Source: Cricetomys ansorgei (Eukaryota > Chordata > Mammalia > Rodentia > Nesomyidae). From it: a DNA stretch of 64,000 nucleotides. The notes under the pieces are model-generated. The model was not told where the DNA came from and searched no databases. It worked only from the letters and a program-made list of their open reading frames with translations. The stretch is taken from contig JAMJFZ010002307.1 of NCBI GenBank assembly GCA_026225945.1, forward strand, positions 7,122,501 through 7,186,500, read 5' to 3'. The translations under genes were made by a program, and so were the position numbers. Positions 43,299 to 54,629 of this stretch are shown here, piece after piece. Position 1 is the stretch's first letter, and the number at the start of each line of letters is the position of its first letter.

Positions 43299-44764
43299 TC
43301 TATCATTTGTTTTTGAGATGTAGAGAGGGGAGATGAGAGATAAGAGCTACATGGGGAACAAACTGGGGGTGACAGCTGCTGTGTCATCTCCAGTGTGGGA
43401 CATTGTGGAGACTCCTCTAAATTGTACTGCAAATGTTTCAGGGGTGCCCTCTGTTTTCTCACTGATCAACACCCCGACTCCAGCCTCCTCTCTATCAGGT
43501 AGAATTTTCTGCAAACTGGATCAAACATTCAAATAGGTGAAAAAGCCACATATTTTAATTATCCTCTTTTAAGCAATTTCTCTCCCCATCAAGTCCATTT
43601 TATGCACGCTGCTCACGGGTTTCAGTAGTAATACTGATTCTTTTGTTTTCCGGGAGGGGAATGTTGAAATTAAGAGAACTGTAAAACCATTCATCGTCCA
43701 TTATTTTTCTAATTAGCAAGGGATGGGATGAGGGCAAGATCAAGACTCTGTTTTTCTGACATCTTTTATTTGGATTTTTTTTTTTTTTTTTTTTTTGCAG
43801 ATGACTAGGCAGATTTGGTCGCTTCTTGTCTCATCTGACAAACTGACTATTGTTAGGCAGATGCCTTCATTAAGTCTGTGTAGGAAGACAAGAGAATCAA
43901 AGGGAAGAAGCAAGCAGATTCCTTCTGGAACTCTGCACAGGAATCATATATTTTGCAGGATGATCTATGAGTCAAAGTAGCTTGTTCTGTTTCGTGTGTG
44001 GTGGTAATTGTTTGGGGATTGAAAACACCTGTGCCAAACATCTGTTAGGTCCTGGCACCTCATTTTGTCATCTTGGAATAGGCAACATTGTGCCCTACTT
44101 CAGAAAGCAATAGCAATCGAGGTATTTAGGTCATAATGCTCAGCAGAGGGGAGTATGGGAATTACATGGGAGGAATCAAAAATGGAGGAAATGGAAACTG
44201 GAGCAAGAGTAACAGCCTTAGGTGCAGGAAGTTTCCTGGTGAAGTCTTTCCCATCAGTAGCATCCGTTTAATGTCAATCTTGTCTGTTTCGGGTAGATGA
44301 GATTAACTCCAAGGGAGTCCTTTGGACATTTAATATTCCTTCTCAACTCCCAGCTGGAGATCAAAACAGCCTCTCCTCTCATATGCCTTAGTTTGCTACT
44401 TTCATGTGCCTAAAAGCTTGTCAAGTACCTCTTCTTGGGATTTATTCTTGTTTTTGATTCTTTGGTGCTTTTCAAGGTACTTAATACCCTTGCGCAGGTC
44501 ATATTCTAATTTCTCTTAAGGTAGCAAAGCACTTCAGCAGCTTCCGAGTCGACAACTCCATTACCTCAGCAGGCCTGAGAGAGTGGAGCCCGGAACGGTC
44601 TTAGGAAGCCATCAGGAATGAGCAACGGAGCAAACACTGGAGACCAAACCAGAGTGGGAGCTGTTGGTCAAATTTTTGGTATATCGATGGACTCGAACGT
44701 TCTGATAACTATGCTTGCTTGCTTGTTTTCTTATTTATTAATTTACTTATCTTCTTCCAACTCT
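43299..44764. other. Unique sequence, about 1.4 kb
   Basis: No repeat recognised. A T23 run (43777-43797) is followed by GCAG and an open frame of about 60 codons. It looks like a splice acceptor but no matching donor was found. The 44520-44720 part is CpG-containing and repeat-free. Confidence 0.4.
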
Positions 44765-44944
44765 CTGGGTAGACGAGGTTGAGCTTGAACTCCTCGTCTT
44801 CCTGCCTCTCCTCCGCCTCCCAAGGTTTACATCACTTTGTGTGACAAGAACTAGGGTTTTTATTTTTTGGTGCTGGGGAATCAAACCCAGGGCCCCACTC
44901 GTGCTAGGTAAAAATGTTCTACTACTGAGCTGTATCCACAACCT
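44765..44944 (-). mobile_element. B4 SINE, minus strand
   Basis: A diverged B1-like part ('gaggttgagcttgaactcct') and the ID complement ('gtgctggggaatcaaaccca', 'ctgagctgtatccacaacc'). Confidence 0.75.
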
Positions 44945-44949
44945 TCCCT

Positions 44950-45173
44950 TTTAAAACTACGATTCGGTTTATTTTTTATTACATATATGTATGTGAGTCT
45001 CGGTGTGGCTATTTGCATGGCAGTGCAGGTGAGTAGGGAGGCAAGAGGTGTCGGATTCCTTGGGATAGGAGTTATAGGTGGTTGTGAGTTGTCCCGCGGG
45101 GATGCTGGGAACCGAACTTAGGTCCTAGGCCAGAACAGTGTGTACTCTCAACCCATGAGCCATGTTCAGCCTC
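44950..45173 (-). mobile_element. B3 SINE, minus strand
   Basis: 'ggtggttgtgagttgtcccg', 'gatgctgggaaccgaactta', 'catgagccatgttcagcctc'. Next to the B4 in the same orientation. Confidence 0.85.
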
Positions 45174-45479
45174 AGCTCTCAGATTTTTGACGAGCTTCAG
45201 ATGATGAAATGAAGCCCCTGAAGCCCGATGATAGCGCAGATAGCCATCGTAAAGGCAACAACTACCAAATATGCTGAGTGATCAGAGAGTTAAGAAAGCA
45301 GCGCTTGCTCTTGTGATACCTGCACCCCCTCCCTCTCCCCTGCCTACCTTTTGCTCTCTCCCTCTCTTGTGCTAGAGACAGAACCCGGGAACTTATGCCT
45401 ACTGGGATAGTGCTCTCAAATATACAAACAAAACAAAATAAAAAGGAGTCAATGAGAGGACCTCAAGCATACAGGTCTT

Positions 45480-45672
45480 TCTGTGTCCTATGGTGGATAC
45501 AATGTGACCAGCAGTCTTCCTGTTGTGGATCTGTGCCTTGCCCTCTTACCCCAAACCTCTACCCTGTGGTGACTTAAATCAGTCTTAAATCCTGAGCAGA
45601 AATAAACTTCTCCATTGTTCAGTTGGTTTTATCTACTTTGTCACAGTTACAAGAAAAGTACCTAATAAGTAA
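45480..45672 (+). mobile_element. MaLR LTR 3' part
   Basis: The AATAAA signal ('gcagaaataaacttctcc') and the ending 'actttgtcacagttacaaga' followed by 'aaaagtacctaataag' match the usual MaLR LTR 3' end. The 5' half is not recognisable. Confidence 0.6.
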
Positions 45673-45959
45673 GTATACAATTGCAAAATTATTACATTTT
45701 GTCCTTTGAGTTACAACTGTTTTTCTGGGAAGGTACTCTCTTCTAGGTGGAACTACATAGATTTCTAATTAATTACTGAGTTTTCACACACAAGTCTGAA
45801 ATCTATTGGTGATGATGGTTGTCTAAGTTATGATATCTGCCATCTGAAAGCTTTTCTATCCCCAGCTCTCTCTTCTCTCTCCCTTGTTCTCTTCTCTTCC
45901 TCATATGCTTTCCATCTTAATATGAATTCATGGGTTATCTCCTTCAGTGTGTTCGTATT

Positions 45960-46620
45960 TAATACTTTTGTTTCTTCTGAGCACATACCTACATTTGGCC
46001 ACATAATACCGTCACAAGCTGGCTTCTGTGTTCCTTTGATGACCATGTTGTTTTGAACCACTTCCTGACCCTTTGCCTCAATAAGATGTTCCAGGTTCAT
46101 CCAATCCTTCTAAATTCTGCCCAGAGTGGGCCATTTCCCGAGAGCTTGGCTCATGTTAGTGGAAACTGCATTCAGAAACCTAAACTTTGACTGGCTCTCA
46201 TTGCTACTGGGTAGATTACTTCTAGCAGTTTCCAGGTGTGCACCCACAGTCATCCCTTTCTTATTTCTCATCTTTCTTGCTCATGCACAGTAAATATTCA
46301 AAGCCACATATTCAATATTTAATAACAGTCCATTGTCTTCAGGATGAAGGTATGGTGTCAAAATACCATGTTCATAAATTACTTGAATCACCTCTTTCTG
46401 CCTTTACACCCTCTGGTGTGCTTATGTTATTCTTTTGAAATGGAATAAGGTTCATTTGTTTTAGTTCATATTCCCTTTACAGGATGAAATGTATTCATTG
46501 TTATTTTATGACTGTTAAAACATTGACATGGTTCAGAAGTCACAGTGATGAAAATGACAGAAAATAACACCGCTCCCAACTTTCCTCTCTCATTTCTACC
46601 TCAAAAGGATTTTTTCAGAA
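45960..46620 (-). mobile_element. Old L1M/HAL1-like 3' relic, minus strand
   Basis: 'ataagatgttccaggttcat', 'ggccatttcccgagagcttg', 'gctctcattgctactgggta' and 'aacattgacatggttcagaa' follow the order of an ancient LINE 3' region known from many mammals. L1M or HAL1 is my best guess. Confidence 0.5.
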
Positions 46621-46689
46621 GTTTAAAGTAACCAAGCTCCTTTTTGTTTCAAAGTCTGTAATCACTTCCCTCCCCAGTCCTGGCATGAT

Positions 46690-46815
46690 CTGACCTGCAT
46701 AATTTCTAGTTCCCTCCTGTGCAGGACTCCTTCCTGCTCCCTGTGTTCCAACCACACACATTTCCTCAGTCCTTTGAGCAGTGATGTGTCTTTCTTTCCA
46801 AGACATTCTCAGACA
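46690..46815 (-). mobile_element. L2 relic
   Basis: 'ctccctgtgttccaaccaca', 'tttcctcagtcctttgagca' and 'tttctttccaagacattctc' resemble the L2 3' region. Diverged, so orientation is uncertain. Confidence 0.45.
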
Positions 46816-46825
46816 CTCCACCCCT

Positions 46826-47700
46826 ATCTCAGTCCATTTCCTATGACTATAACAAAATACTTGAGGTTGGTTAATGTATAAAGAATGGAGCTGTCACTGG
46901 GTGCGGTGGTATGGGCATTTCATCCCTCACTAGATCTTTTCACAAACAAACAAACACCCATGAAACAAAAAGCTGGAAAGATGGCTCATGGTTAAGAGCA
47001 TGTGTTGCTTTAACAGAGGACCAAAGAAAAGATAGGTTTTCAGCACCCACATCAGGAGGGTCACAACAGTCCAGTTAGCTCCAAGGGATCTGACGCCCTC
47101 TATTGGCCTCTAATGTCACTACACTCACATGTACATAGACACATACATGCACATTATTAAAAATAATAAACATGAATCAACAAATGAGATCAGACCTAGG
47201 CATCGTGGTATCCTCATAATTGTAGCTATTTGGAAGTCTGAGGCAGGAGTGTGTCTCAGAAGTTTGAGAATAGCTTGGGCAATACACTGAGATACACCCT
47301 CTCCCCCCCAAATAATCTATCAATCATCAATTAATTATTCTTTAAAAATGGAGATTCAGTTATCTCTTGGTTCTAGAGGCTATGAGGTTCAATATCATGG
47401 TGTTAGTATCTGGCGAATGTCTTCATGCTGTATTATAACATGATTATAATATATATCATATATAATACATGGTGCTATATAATAATACATCATTTGATGG
47501 GACAGGGTGGTAAACTGGAGATAACTTGCCTTTATGTTTAAGCCACTCCTGGATAATTGATTAATCCATTCATGAGGACTCCTGTTCTGACCCAATCACT
47601 AGCAAATGGTCCCTTCTCCAAATACTGTTAACATACTGATTTGGACCTTAAGTTTCCAATTCTTGAAATCTGGAGTACACATTCAAATCACATCAACTGT
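46826..47700 (-). mobile_element. MST/MLT-like LTR relic, minus strand, carrying three SINEs
   Basis: 'cctatgactataacaaaata', 'ggttggttaatgtataaaga' at the left and 'ttggttctagaggctatgag', 'ccttctccaaatactgttaa' at the right are parts of one antisense MaLR LTR. Three SINE pieces (46890-47310) separate them. Confidence 0.55.
46890..47310 (+). mobile_element. SINE cluster: B1 fragment, B2/B3, B1-like
   Basis: B1 head fragment (46890-46965, 'ctgggtgcggtggtatggg'), B2/B3 (46970-47165, 'aagatggctcatggttaaga', 'tctgacgccctctattggcc') and B1-like (47183-47310, 'ctaggcatcgtggtatcctc', 'gtctgaggcaggagtgtg'), all plus strand. Confidence 0.75.
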
Positions 47701-48059
47701 CAGACTGTCATACCGGCTTCCTTTTCTTTTCTTTACTTTTTTAACATATTGATAATGACTCATATTCCAAACTCAAAACAGGTACCATTTCCTCAGGGAA
47801 ATCTCCTGTGTCTCCTTCCCTTCCCAACCCTGTAAACTCAAAATGTGTCAGGTCTCCAACTATTTTATCCTGACACTCCCTTCATTTCACTAATCACAGC
47901 TTTCCACTGCAATGCTTGTTGGTTCTATTATATAAATCATTGCTGTCTGGTCCATTGAGGTACAGATTCTATGCACAGCAAATACATTCCAAGTTAGTGA
48001 ATGAACAGTTGGAACTAATGCGATGTTTATAGTTTTGGGAAATAGGTGACTTCTTTCTA
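47701..48059. other. Unique sequence
   Basis: Nothing recognisable. Confidence 0.35.
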
Positions 48060-48247
48060 AAACTTTGAAGGGTGTGTTGTGTGTGTGTGTGTGTGTGTGT
48101 ACATGCATGCCATGGTGCACATGCGCTGGTCAGAGGATAACTTACACGAATTGCTTCTCTTCTTCTACTATGTATGTCCTGGGCTCAAACTTAGGTCTTC
48201 AGGGTTGGCAGCTGACACTTTTGCCTCCTGAGCCATCTTGCAAGCCC
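48060..48247 (-). mobile_element. B3-like SINE with (TG)n, minus strand
   Basis: (TG)12 at 48076-48100, then 'cgctggtcagaggataactt' and 'cctcctgagccatcttgcaa'. Confidence 0.7.
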
Positions 48248-48659
48248 TAAATGACTCCTTAATCTTTTTAATCTATAAGCTTTTCAAACAAACTTACACT
48301 TTTTTAACAAGTCATACTCATTTGTTTATTTCCCCATTCCAGTTAATATGCGAGACCAATGTGGCCTTAAATAGTTAATGATGAAAAGCTTCAGTTTTAT
48401 TAGCAAATTCTAGGGCATATGTGTTAAACAGTAAGAGCCTAGGGAAAGGAGATATTTAAGGAAAGGAGAGAAGATAAGAATAGTGATTACTGCGGTTCTT
48501 GTTGCTAAGTAAGGATACAGAGGGAACAGCTTGACTGACAGAAAGCCATTGATGACATAACGCAAATCAGGATTTTTGTATTTGACTAACATTCCCTTTT
48601 ATATTTTGCCCTGTTTTTCAATGTTAGTAGATATGTCTTACAAACCTATCAGTCTGCTC
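48248..48659. other. Unique sequence
   Basis: AT-rich, with no repeat or exon recognised. Confidence 0.35.
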
Positions 48660-49235
48660 TCTGTTCCTAGTAACACAATGCCACAGGCTAGGTGAGTTAT
48701 AATGAAAAGCGAAGTAGGGGCAGAAGAGATGGCTTAGTGGTTAACAGAATGTACTTTTCTTCTAGAAGACCTGAATTTGGTTCCCAGTACCCTTTTTGGG
48801 TGACTCATAACCACCTGTATCCTATCTCCAGAGGGATCCATCACCTCTACCTCGGAGGCCAGAGCACTCATGAGTTCATACCCACAGGTAGACACAGACT
48901 CATGAGCACACATAATTAAAGTAACATAACATCTTTAAAAGAGAGAAAATAGGTTTATTTTGGTTCATGGTTCTGGAGTTCTAACACTGAGTGGCCGCAT
49001 CTGGTGATGGCCTCGCTGGTGCAGGTCCAGCCACGGCTGCAGACGAACTGTGCTTGTCTGTGACTCTTCTGGCCTTTCTTTTTATATGGCCCACACAGAG
49101 ACCTTGTCAAGTCCTGATCCTTCTAAGGGTGTTACTCAGCATCATAGTTTGATCAAATTCCTATCCTTCTAATTCCTCATAAAAGGGGTTTAAATTTCAA
49201 CACATGAAACCTTGGAGGACACTTGAACCCAGCAA
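48660..49235 (-). mobile_element. MST/MLT-like LTR relic, minus strand, with nested B2
   Basis: 'gttcctagtaacacaatgcc' (left), 'ggtttattttggttcatggt' after the SINE, then 'cttgtcaagtcctgatcctt' and 'aaatttcaacacatgaaacc' followed by 'ttggaggacacttgaaccc'. This is the antisense order of MaLR LTRs. The B2 at 48717-48945 splits it. Confidence 0.65.
48717..48945 (+). mobile_element. B2/B3 SINE inserted in the LTR
   Basis: 'cagaagagatggcttagtgg', 'gaatttggttcccagtaccc', 'catcacctctacctcggagg', and tail 'cacataattaaagtaac'. Loose flanking similarity (AAAAGCGAA / AAAAGAGAGAA) may be the duplication. Confidence 0.8.
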
Positions 49236-49344
49236 GATTACAATAAGGAATAAATGGCCTTAATTTCTATGGTCTACATATAAGCATATACTTGTATATA
49301 TTTATATATTAATACATAAAATCCACAATAAAGCAGCCATTCCA

Positions 49345-49565
49345 TTAAAAAAAAAGATGTATCTACTTATTTTTCTATATGTGTGTTAGTGTGTATGACG
49401 TGGGTGCTGGATCTGAACTCTGGTACTCATGGTTATGCAGCAAGGGCTCTTAATCACTGAGCTGTCATTTTTCCATTTTAAAAGATCAAGTTGAGGGCTT
49501 GGAAGGTAGCTGTATACTGAGAGTTCAATCCCTAGCAACACACACACACACACACAAACACACAT
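49345..49565. mobile_element. Shortened B3 (minus) followed by ID-like SINE (plus)
   Basis: 49345-49475 is an antisense B3 with a large internal deletion ('cttaatcactgagctgtcat' at its end). 49492-49565 is an ID-like unit ('gagttcaatccctagcaaca') ending in (CA)n. Confidence 0.65.
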
Positions 49566-49919
49566 GTAAGTAAAAATAGATCAAGCTAGGTTAAATACAA
49601 AACTTTATTGTGAGGCTAATGCTGTGTCAGGGACATTCCCCAAATGGCTTATTCCCCATTCCTGGGAATAGCCCTTGCAAAGCTGTTACAGTGCTGTCTG
49701 TTTGCAAGCCTGGTGTGGTAACTCATCTTTTTTCTAGGATTTTATTATTTAAAATCTGTACACTGGAATTTGCTGGTAAAACTCCAACTTTAATTATAAT
49801 TATCAGAAGCCATGTCAGTTTTGTATATTAACTGAATGTGACTTGTAAAAAAATATTAACAATGAGTCTACTAAATGTTTATAGGTAACAAATCATCTAG
49901 GGCTATGTATTTGTAAAAT
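49566..49919. other. Unique sequence
   Basis: Nothing recognisable. Confidence 0.35.
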
Positions 49920-50012
49920 TTGCAGAAGTGTATGGTGGTTCATGTTCAAAGTTCCAGGCCAGCCAGATCTACATAGTGAGATCATCTCACAGAAAATAAA
50001 TGAATAATAAAA
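49920..50012 (+). mobile_element. B1 fragment with internal deletion
   Basis: The head ('gtgtatggtggttcatgttc') is joined to the 3' part ('ccaggccagccagatctaca'). Confidence 0.65.
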
Positions 50013-50579
50013 TTTGCAAACATTTCCTTGCAGTTGGTGAAGACCTCTGTCTGGTTCAGACTCTCCTTTCCCTTGCACTTCCTCTGGTGTGCAACTTGGT
50101 AATTGGCAGTGTGCTCAGAGCATGTGGTAGGTCACAGCTACTTTTGAGTGTAACGAGGCATTTCTTTGAGAGAACTGCTTTCAGGAAACATCACGTGCTG
50201 CTCCCTTGGCATTGTACCATGGAAGTAGGAAACCAAGGAGGGGTGTCTAGAAAATATGGAGCCTGAAGCTGGCCTGTGGGATGCTGTTCTAATGAAACAG
50301 TGTAAGCTGAGCATCCCCTGTCACTACCCTATTGAGGTGGATGCGCCCTCTTGTCAGGGGAGGATGTTGACAAATGCACTGCTTTCTTTTTCTTTTGAAT
50401 GAAAGTTGTGGCCGACAAAAATGGTCTAACCCCTATGTCTACACATCACACGCGTGAGGACTACCCCAAGGCAGTGAGCGTGCCTCTCAGCACACTTCTT
50501 AGACATTCTGATCGCCGAATGGACCTGGTATACCTAGCCTTTTAAGGTTAACTTGGTTCAATGAAATAGCACTCAGAGT
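50013..50579. other. Unique sequence
   Basis: No repeat recognised. An 88-codon open frame at 50000-50266 starts inside the B1 fragment and has no domain. Confidence 0.4.
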
Positions 50580-50705
50580 TGGATGTAGTGGCACATATCT
50601 GGAGTCTCGATTATTGACGGAGCAGAGGCAGGAGGATTGCTTGAGCCCAGGAATTTGGACCAGTTTAGGACACAGAATAAGACTTTGTCAAAAAGAAAGA
50701 AAGAC
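50580..50705 (+). mobile_element. B1/PB1-like monomer
   Basis: 'gttggatgtagtggcacata', 'ggcaggaggattgcttgagc', 'cagaataagactttgtcaaa' and an AAAG tail. 'ttgagcccaggaatttgg' is typical of old 7SL-derived monomers. Confidence 0.7.
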
Positions 50706-50734
50706 AAACTTGGACGATGAGGCACCAATCAACC

Positions 50735-50798
50735 GTGATATTGTGCTAGTTGCTTGTCTAGCATGCTCGAGAGCCTGGATTCCATCCCCATTATTGTG

Positions 50799-50836
<38 letters not shown>
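50735..50836 (+). mobile_element. ID-like relic with (CG)4(CA)n
   Basis: 'ttgcttgtctagcatgctcg' and 'ctggattccatccccattat' form an ID 3' half. GCGCGCG then (CA)n runs from 50798 to 50834. Confidence 0.6.
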
Positions 50837-50878
50837 GAAAAAAGCTAAAACAGCATATTACTAAAATGTGGCACTAAA

Positions 50879-51066
50879 GGGGTGGCAAGATGGCGCCTCG
50901 GCTAAAGATGCTTTTCCAGCAAGTCCGATGACCTGAGCTCAGTCCTGAGAACCCATGTACAGGTGGAAGGAGAGGTTTGACCTCCAATGAACACCATGGC
51001 ATGTGCACTCCCCAAAAAGTCAGGTGTGCTCCCACAACAACAACAGCAACAACAACAAAAATGAAA
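50879..51066 (+). mobile_element. B3-like SINE
   Basis: 'gggtggcaagatggcgcctc', 'caagtccgatgacctgagct', 'caggtggaaggagaggttt' and an (AAC)n tail. Confidence 0.8.
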
Positions 51067-51345
51067 CTGTAGTAGTGTAGACAGGAAAAAATACTCCATA
51101 AGAAAATTCCCACACCACCCTCTCCCCCATGTGCCTCGTGAGTGATTAGATTACACATTTATGCATCTCAGTACAGTGTGACAATATTTAAAATGATAAT
51201 CGAATTCTAATTTTGTATTTTTTTCTTTAAGTATAAAGCAAAAAGAAAAAATCTATTAGAGGGGTTTTTAAAGCAATTGATAAAACATCATATAATTTTC
51301 TGTATTATGTGATATTTAATATGCATACTGGATTCTTTGTTTCAT

Positions 51346-51489
51346 TCTTTTTGTTTTTTGAGACATGTTCTCATTTTGTAGCCTTGGCTGGTGGCCTGGA
51401 CCTAACTATGTACATCAAGCTGTCATGGAAGTCACAGAAATATGTCTGCCTGTGCTGGGTTTAAAGGCACGTGCCACCATGCGCTCAGT
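51346..51489 (-). mobile_element. B1 SINE, minus strand, diverged
   Basis: 'gagacatgttctcattttgt', 'ctgcctgtgctgggtttaaa', ending 'ccaccatgcgctcag'. Confidence 0.75.
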
Positions 51490-52539
51490 GTTTTTGGATC
51501 CTTATATTTTGTTGTAATTTTATTTTCTTTTTCCAAACATACTCTTCTTTGTTTCTGATTTTATATTTGTAACTAAGCATTCTTTTTTCTTCTAGACAGT
51601 CGTGTTTTGTGTGTTTGTATTTGGTTGTTATTGAATGAGTTCAAGACCCACTCTATGGAGCCCACGGGTGGGGACGGGACCACAGGACACCAGTGTCTAT
51701 GGGGAGATAGTAGGGAATGGATTCTGATGGTTAACTAAGCTGACATAGCAGACTGCCCTCTGCATACCTATATGTATACCTAGAGAGAGAGAGAGGAGAA
51801 GAGAGGGAGAGGGAGAGGCTACCTGATGCCCAGAAATAACTCAGTGAATTATAAAAAAGAAAGAAAAAAGAAAAAAAAAAAAACCAGAAACAACAAATCA
51901 CTGAGCTCAGTTTGAGAAGGTATGAGAGTCATAGGCTTAAGCCGGTAAAATAGAAAAAAAAAAAAATCAAAGGAAACAAGAACAAAGACAAAAGGGGAAA
52001 TGAATGGAGAGGGCTTATGTTAGGTAAGAGGCCCTCTTGGACATTATTTGGAAGGAACAAAGGGTTCCCTCCCAGCCTATTGTGATATGGGGAGCCCAGG
52101 CTCTGGCCTCTGGCTTGCAGGGTGCTCACATGTCTATTGGGCAGAAATACCATTGTTCTCTCATAATTCCCATGGGGACTTTGCTGCTGGGGAGGCTCCC
52201 ACCTGCCTCTTCTGGGGCCTTATTTAGTTCTCCTCTGGTGGAGCAGGGAGCTGGAATTTCTAAGTGGCAGCTCCGGTGTCGGGGGCTATTTGCTGCTCCA
52301 ATCTGCAGAAAGCCCAACTCATATACAGTTCATGAAAACTGTGCTGCAAGAGTTTGTGGGAGAGAGGATGGAGAAAACCACCAGAACTAAGTGCAGAAAA
52401 CCAAGGGCTGAAGCTGGCAACTAGTGTGCCAGAGGCTACAAAACCCGGAGAGAGGCTGCAGAACACCTGCGGCCACTGCTCACTCTCATACATCATGGTC
52501 ATTATTATTTTACCGTTCCTTATAATGAAGAAGATCATG
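51490..52539. other. Unclassified, purine-rich sequence
   Basis: A GA-rich stretch (51783-51818) and A-rich runs (51853-51884, 51954-51966) lie in sequence I cannot assign. A 117-codon plus-strand frame (52037-52390) has no domain. It could belong to a rodent L1 UTR or an ERV internal region, but no diagnostic motif is visible. Confidence 0.3.
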
Positions 52540-53024
52540 TGAATCAGGCATGGTGGAGCATGCCTTCAATCCTAGCACTCAAGAGGCTGAGGCAGGTGGA
52601 TGTCTGTGAGTCTGAGGCCAGGGCCTAGTCTACATGGTGAGTTCCAGGACAATAAGAGGCTACATAGTGAGGCTGTGTCTCAAACAAACAAACAAAAAAG
52701 AGAAAGAAAGAAAAAATACATGATGTTTTAGAATTTTCAACAGTATTCAGTTTACTAGAATATATTAGAAAACTAGTGCTAAATGGCCAGGCATATACCT
52801 TTAGTCCCAGCACCAGACAGTCGGCTCATGCAGTGAGACCCTGTCTTAAAAAGGTTAAAAAAAAAAAAAAGCTGAACAGTGATGGCACATATCTTTAATC
52901 CCAGCACTTGGGAAGCAGAGGCAGGTGGATCTCTGTGAGTTCAAGGCCAGCCTGGTCTACAGAGTGAGTTCCAGGACAGCCAGTTACAACAGAGAAACCC
53001 TGTTGAGAAACAAACAAAAAAGAG

Positions 53025-53078
<54 letters not shown>
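52540..53078 (+). mobile_element. Three B1 SINEs in tandem orientation, ending in (GATA)n(GA)n
   Basis: B1-1 52540-52698 (full length, 'ggcatggtggagcatgcctt'). B1-2 52783-52871 (middle deleted, 'agtgagaccctgtcttaaaa'). B1-3 52872-53015 (full length and least diverged, 'gtgagttccaggacagccag'), whose tail runs into (GATA)8 and (GA)n (53026-53078). Confidence 0.88.
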
Positions 53079-53083
<5 letters not shown>

Positions 53084-53087
53084 GGCT

Positions 53088-53300
53088 CATCTTTCTAAAA
53101 AGGATTTATTTTTATTTCATATGTATGAATATTTTGCTTGCATGTACATATGTGTACCATATGTGTTCCCAGTGCTCACATAGGCCAGAAGATGGAGTAG
53201 GGTCCCCAGGAACTAGAGTTACAGGTGGTTGTGAGCCACCATATGGGTCCTCTGGAAGGGTAGCCAGTGCTCTTAACTGCTGAGCCATCTCTCCAGCCTC
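53088..53300 (-). mobile_element. B2/B3 SINE, minus strand
   Basis: 'ggtggttgtgagccaccata', 'gtgctcttaactgctgagcc', 'atctctccagcc'. Full length. Confidence 0.92.
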
Positions 53301-54069
53301 AAAACACGGCTAATTTTGAGCTGTACTCAGAAAGTGTTTGTATTTTAGTCCCAAAGTTTCCATTTGACAAGTTCCCTCTCTGGGAGAGCAGTAATAATAT
53401 GACTTAGCCTGCCAAGTATCATGTGATGCTTGTTTTGAAAATATTTTGCATGTTTCAGGCAAAGGGCACATGTTAGCACGTCAGATCACAATAACACGGG
53501 CTCACATTTCAGTCACTTTAATTCACATCCATCTCACAGCTTGACGGAAATATTCCCTCCCTGCTCCCCCTACCCAGTCTTCACTTGCTTTGGCCACTGT
53601 GAGAATTCTATTTTTAGGAAAAAGTATTTTAGAAGGAAGTGCAAAGGCAGATCTCAAAAGATATTATCTTGAAGCCTATGAATGCTTTTCAGATTTTCTT
53701 CTTAGGGGATGAGTTATTTGTTGATTTCCACTGAAGGGCCCTTCTTGCCAGTAGGAGAAAAGCAAAGGGAACAAGAGAAATGGAAATGCATCTGGTCAAC
53801 TCGATCAATTCAAGGAAATCTTTTCTCCTCTTAATTATTTTCTCGTGGGAATAGAGAAAGCGTGAGAGTGCTGGCTCCTACTAGGCTTATGTTTCATATT
53901 TTAATTTATGCTTTTCCTGCATACTCAGAACTCTTTATAAAGAAGGCGGTATGGGGGGGGGGTTCTGAACAGTGGAACTAAATCTAAACTCACACCCGAT
54001 CCAGAAGACGGCGGTAGCTCCTGCACTTTTCACCATCTGAGCTCTTTCCTTCTTGGTGGCAGTGTAGCA
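53301..54069. other. Unique sequence
   Basis: No repeat recognised over 770 bp. A possible conserved non-coding segment, but this cannot be judged here. Confidence 0.4.
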
Positions 54070-54355
54070 TGGTGCGGAGTTCCTTTATGCTGTTTTGACA
54101 AAACACTTGAGGGGAACAACCTAAAGGAAAGATTCTGTGAGAGCTTCATTTCAGAAGCTTTTGCCCCTTACGTTAGGCACTCACACAGCACGATGGACAG
54201 GAAGCAGAATGGAGTGTTAACAGAAATGGCCTCGGCAAGATCTGACGACCAAGGACACGCCCCCAGGGACCTGCTCTCATCATAGGCCCCACCTCCCACA
54301 GTTCCACCACTTCCTGGTTTATTCAGGCTTTGAATCCATCAGTGAATAAATTATT
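54070..54355 (-). mobile_element. MaLR-like LTR relic, minus strand
   Basis: 'ctgttttgacaaaacacttg', 'cacgatggacaggaagcaga', 'aggccccacctcccacagtt', 'ggctttgaatccatcagtga' follow the antisense MaLR pattern. Confidence 0.55.
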
Positions 54356-54403
54356 TGTTAGGACTGATCCTTTATGAAAATTTAAAATATAAATTTGTTC
54401 TAC

Positions 54404-54626
54404 ATTTATTTATTTATTCACTTATTTATTTGTGTGTGTGTATGAGAGAGAGAGAGGGAGGGAGGGATGGAGGAAGGGAGAGGGGAGAGAGAGAGAGAGA
54501 GAGAGAGAGCGCGCGCATGAGCATCCATGTGGAGGTCAGGGGACAACTTGTGTGAAGTGCATCAAACCTGGGTTATCAGGCTTGGTGGCAGGCGCTTTTA
54601 TTTCCTGAGCCATCTTACCAAATCCT
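54404..54626 (-). mobile_element. B3-like SINE with compound microsatellite, minus strand
   Basis: (TTTA)n, (TG)n, (GA)n and GCGCGC follow one another (54404-54516), then 'catgtggaggtcaggggaca' and 'cctgagccatcttaccaaat'. Confidence 0.7.
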
Positions 54627-54629
54627 TGT

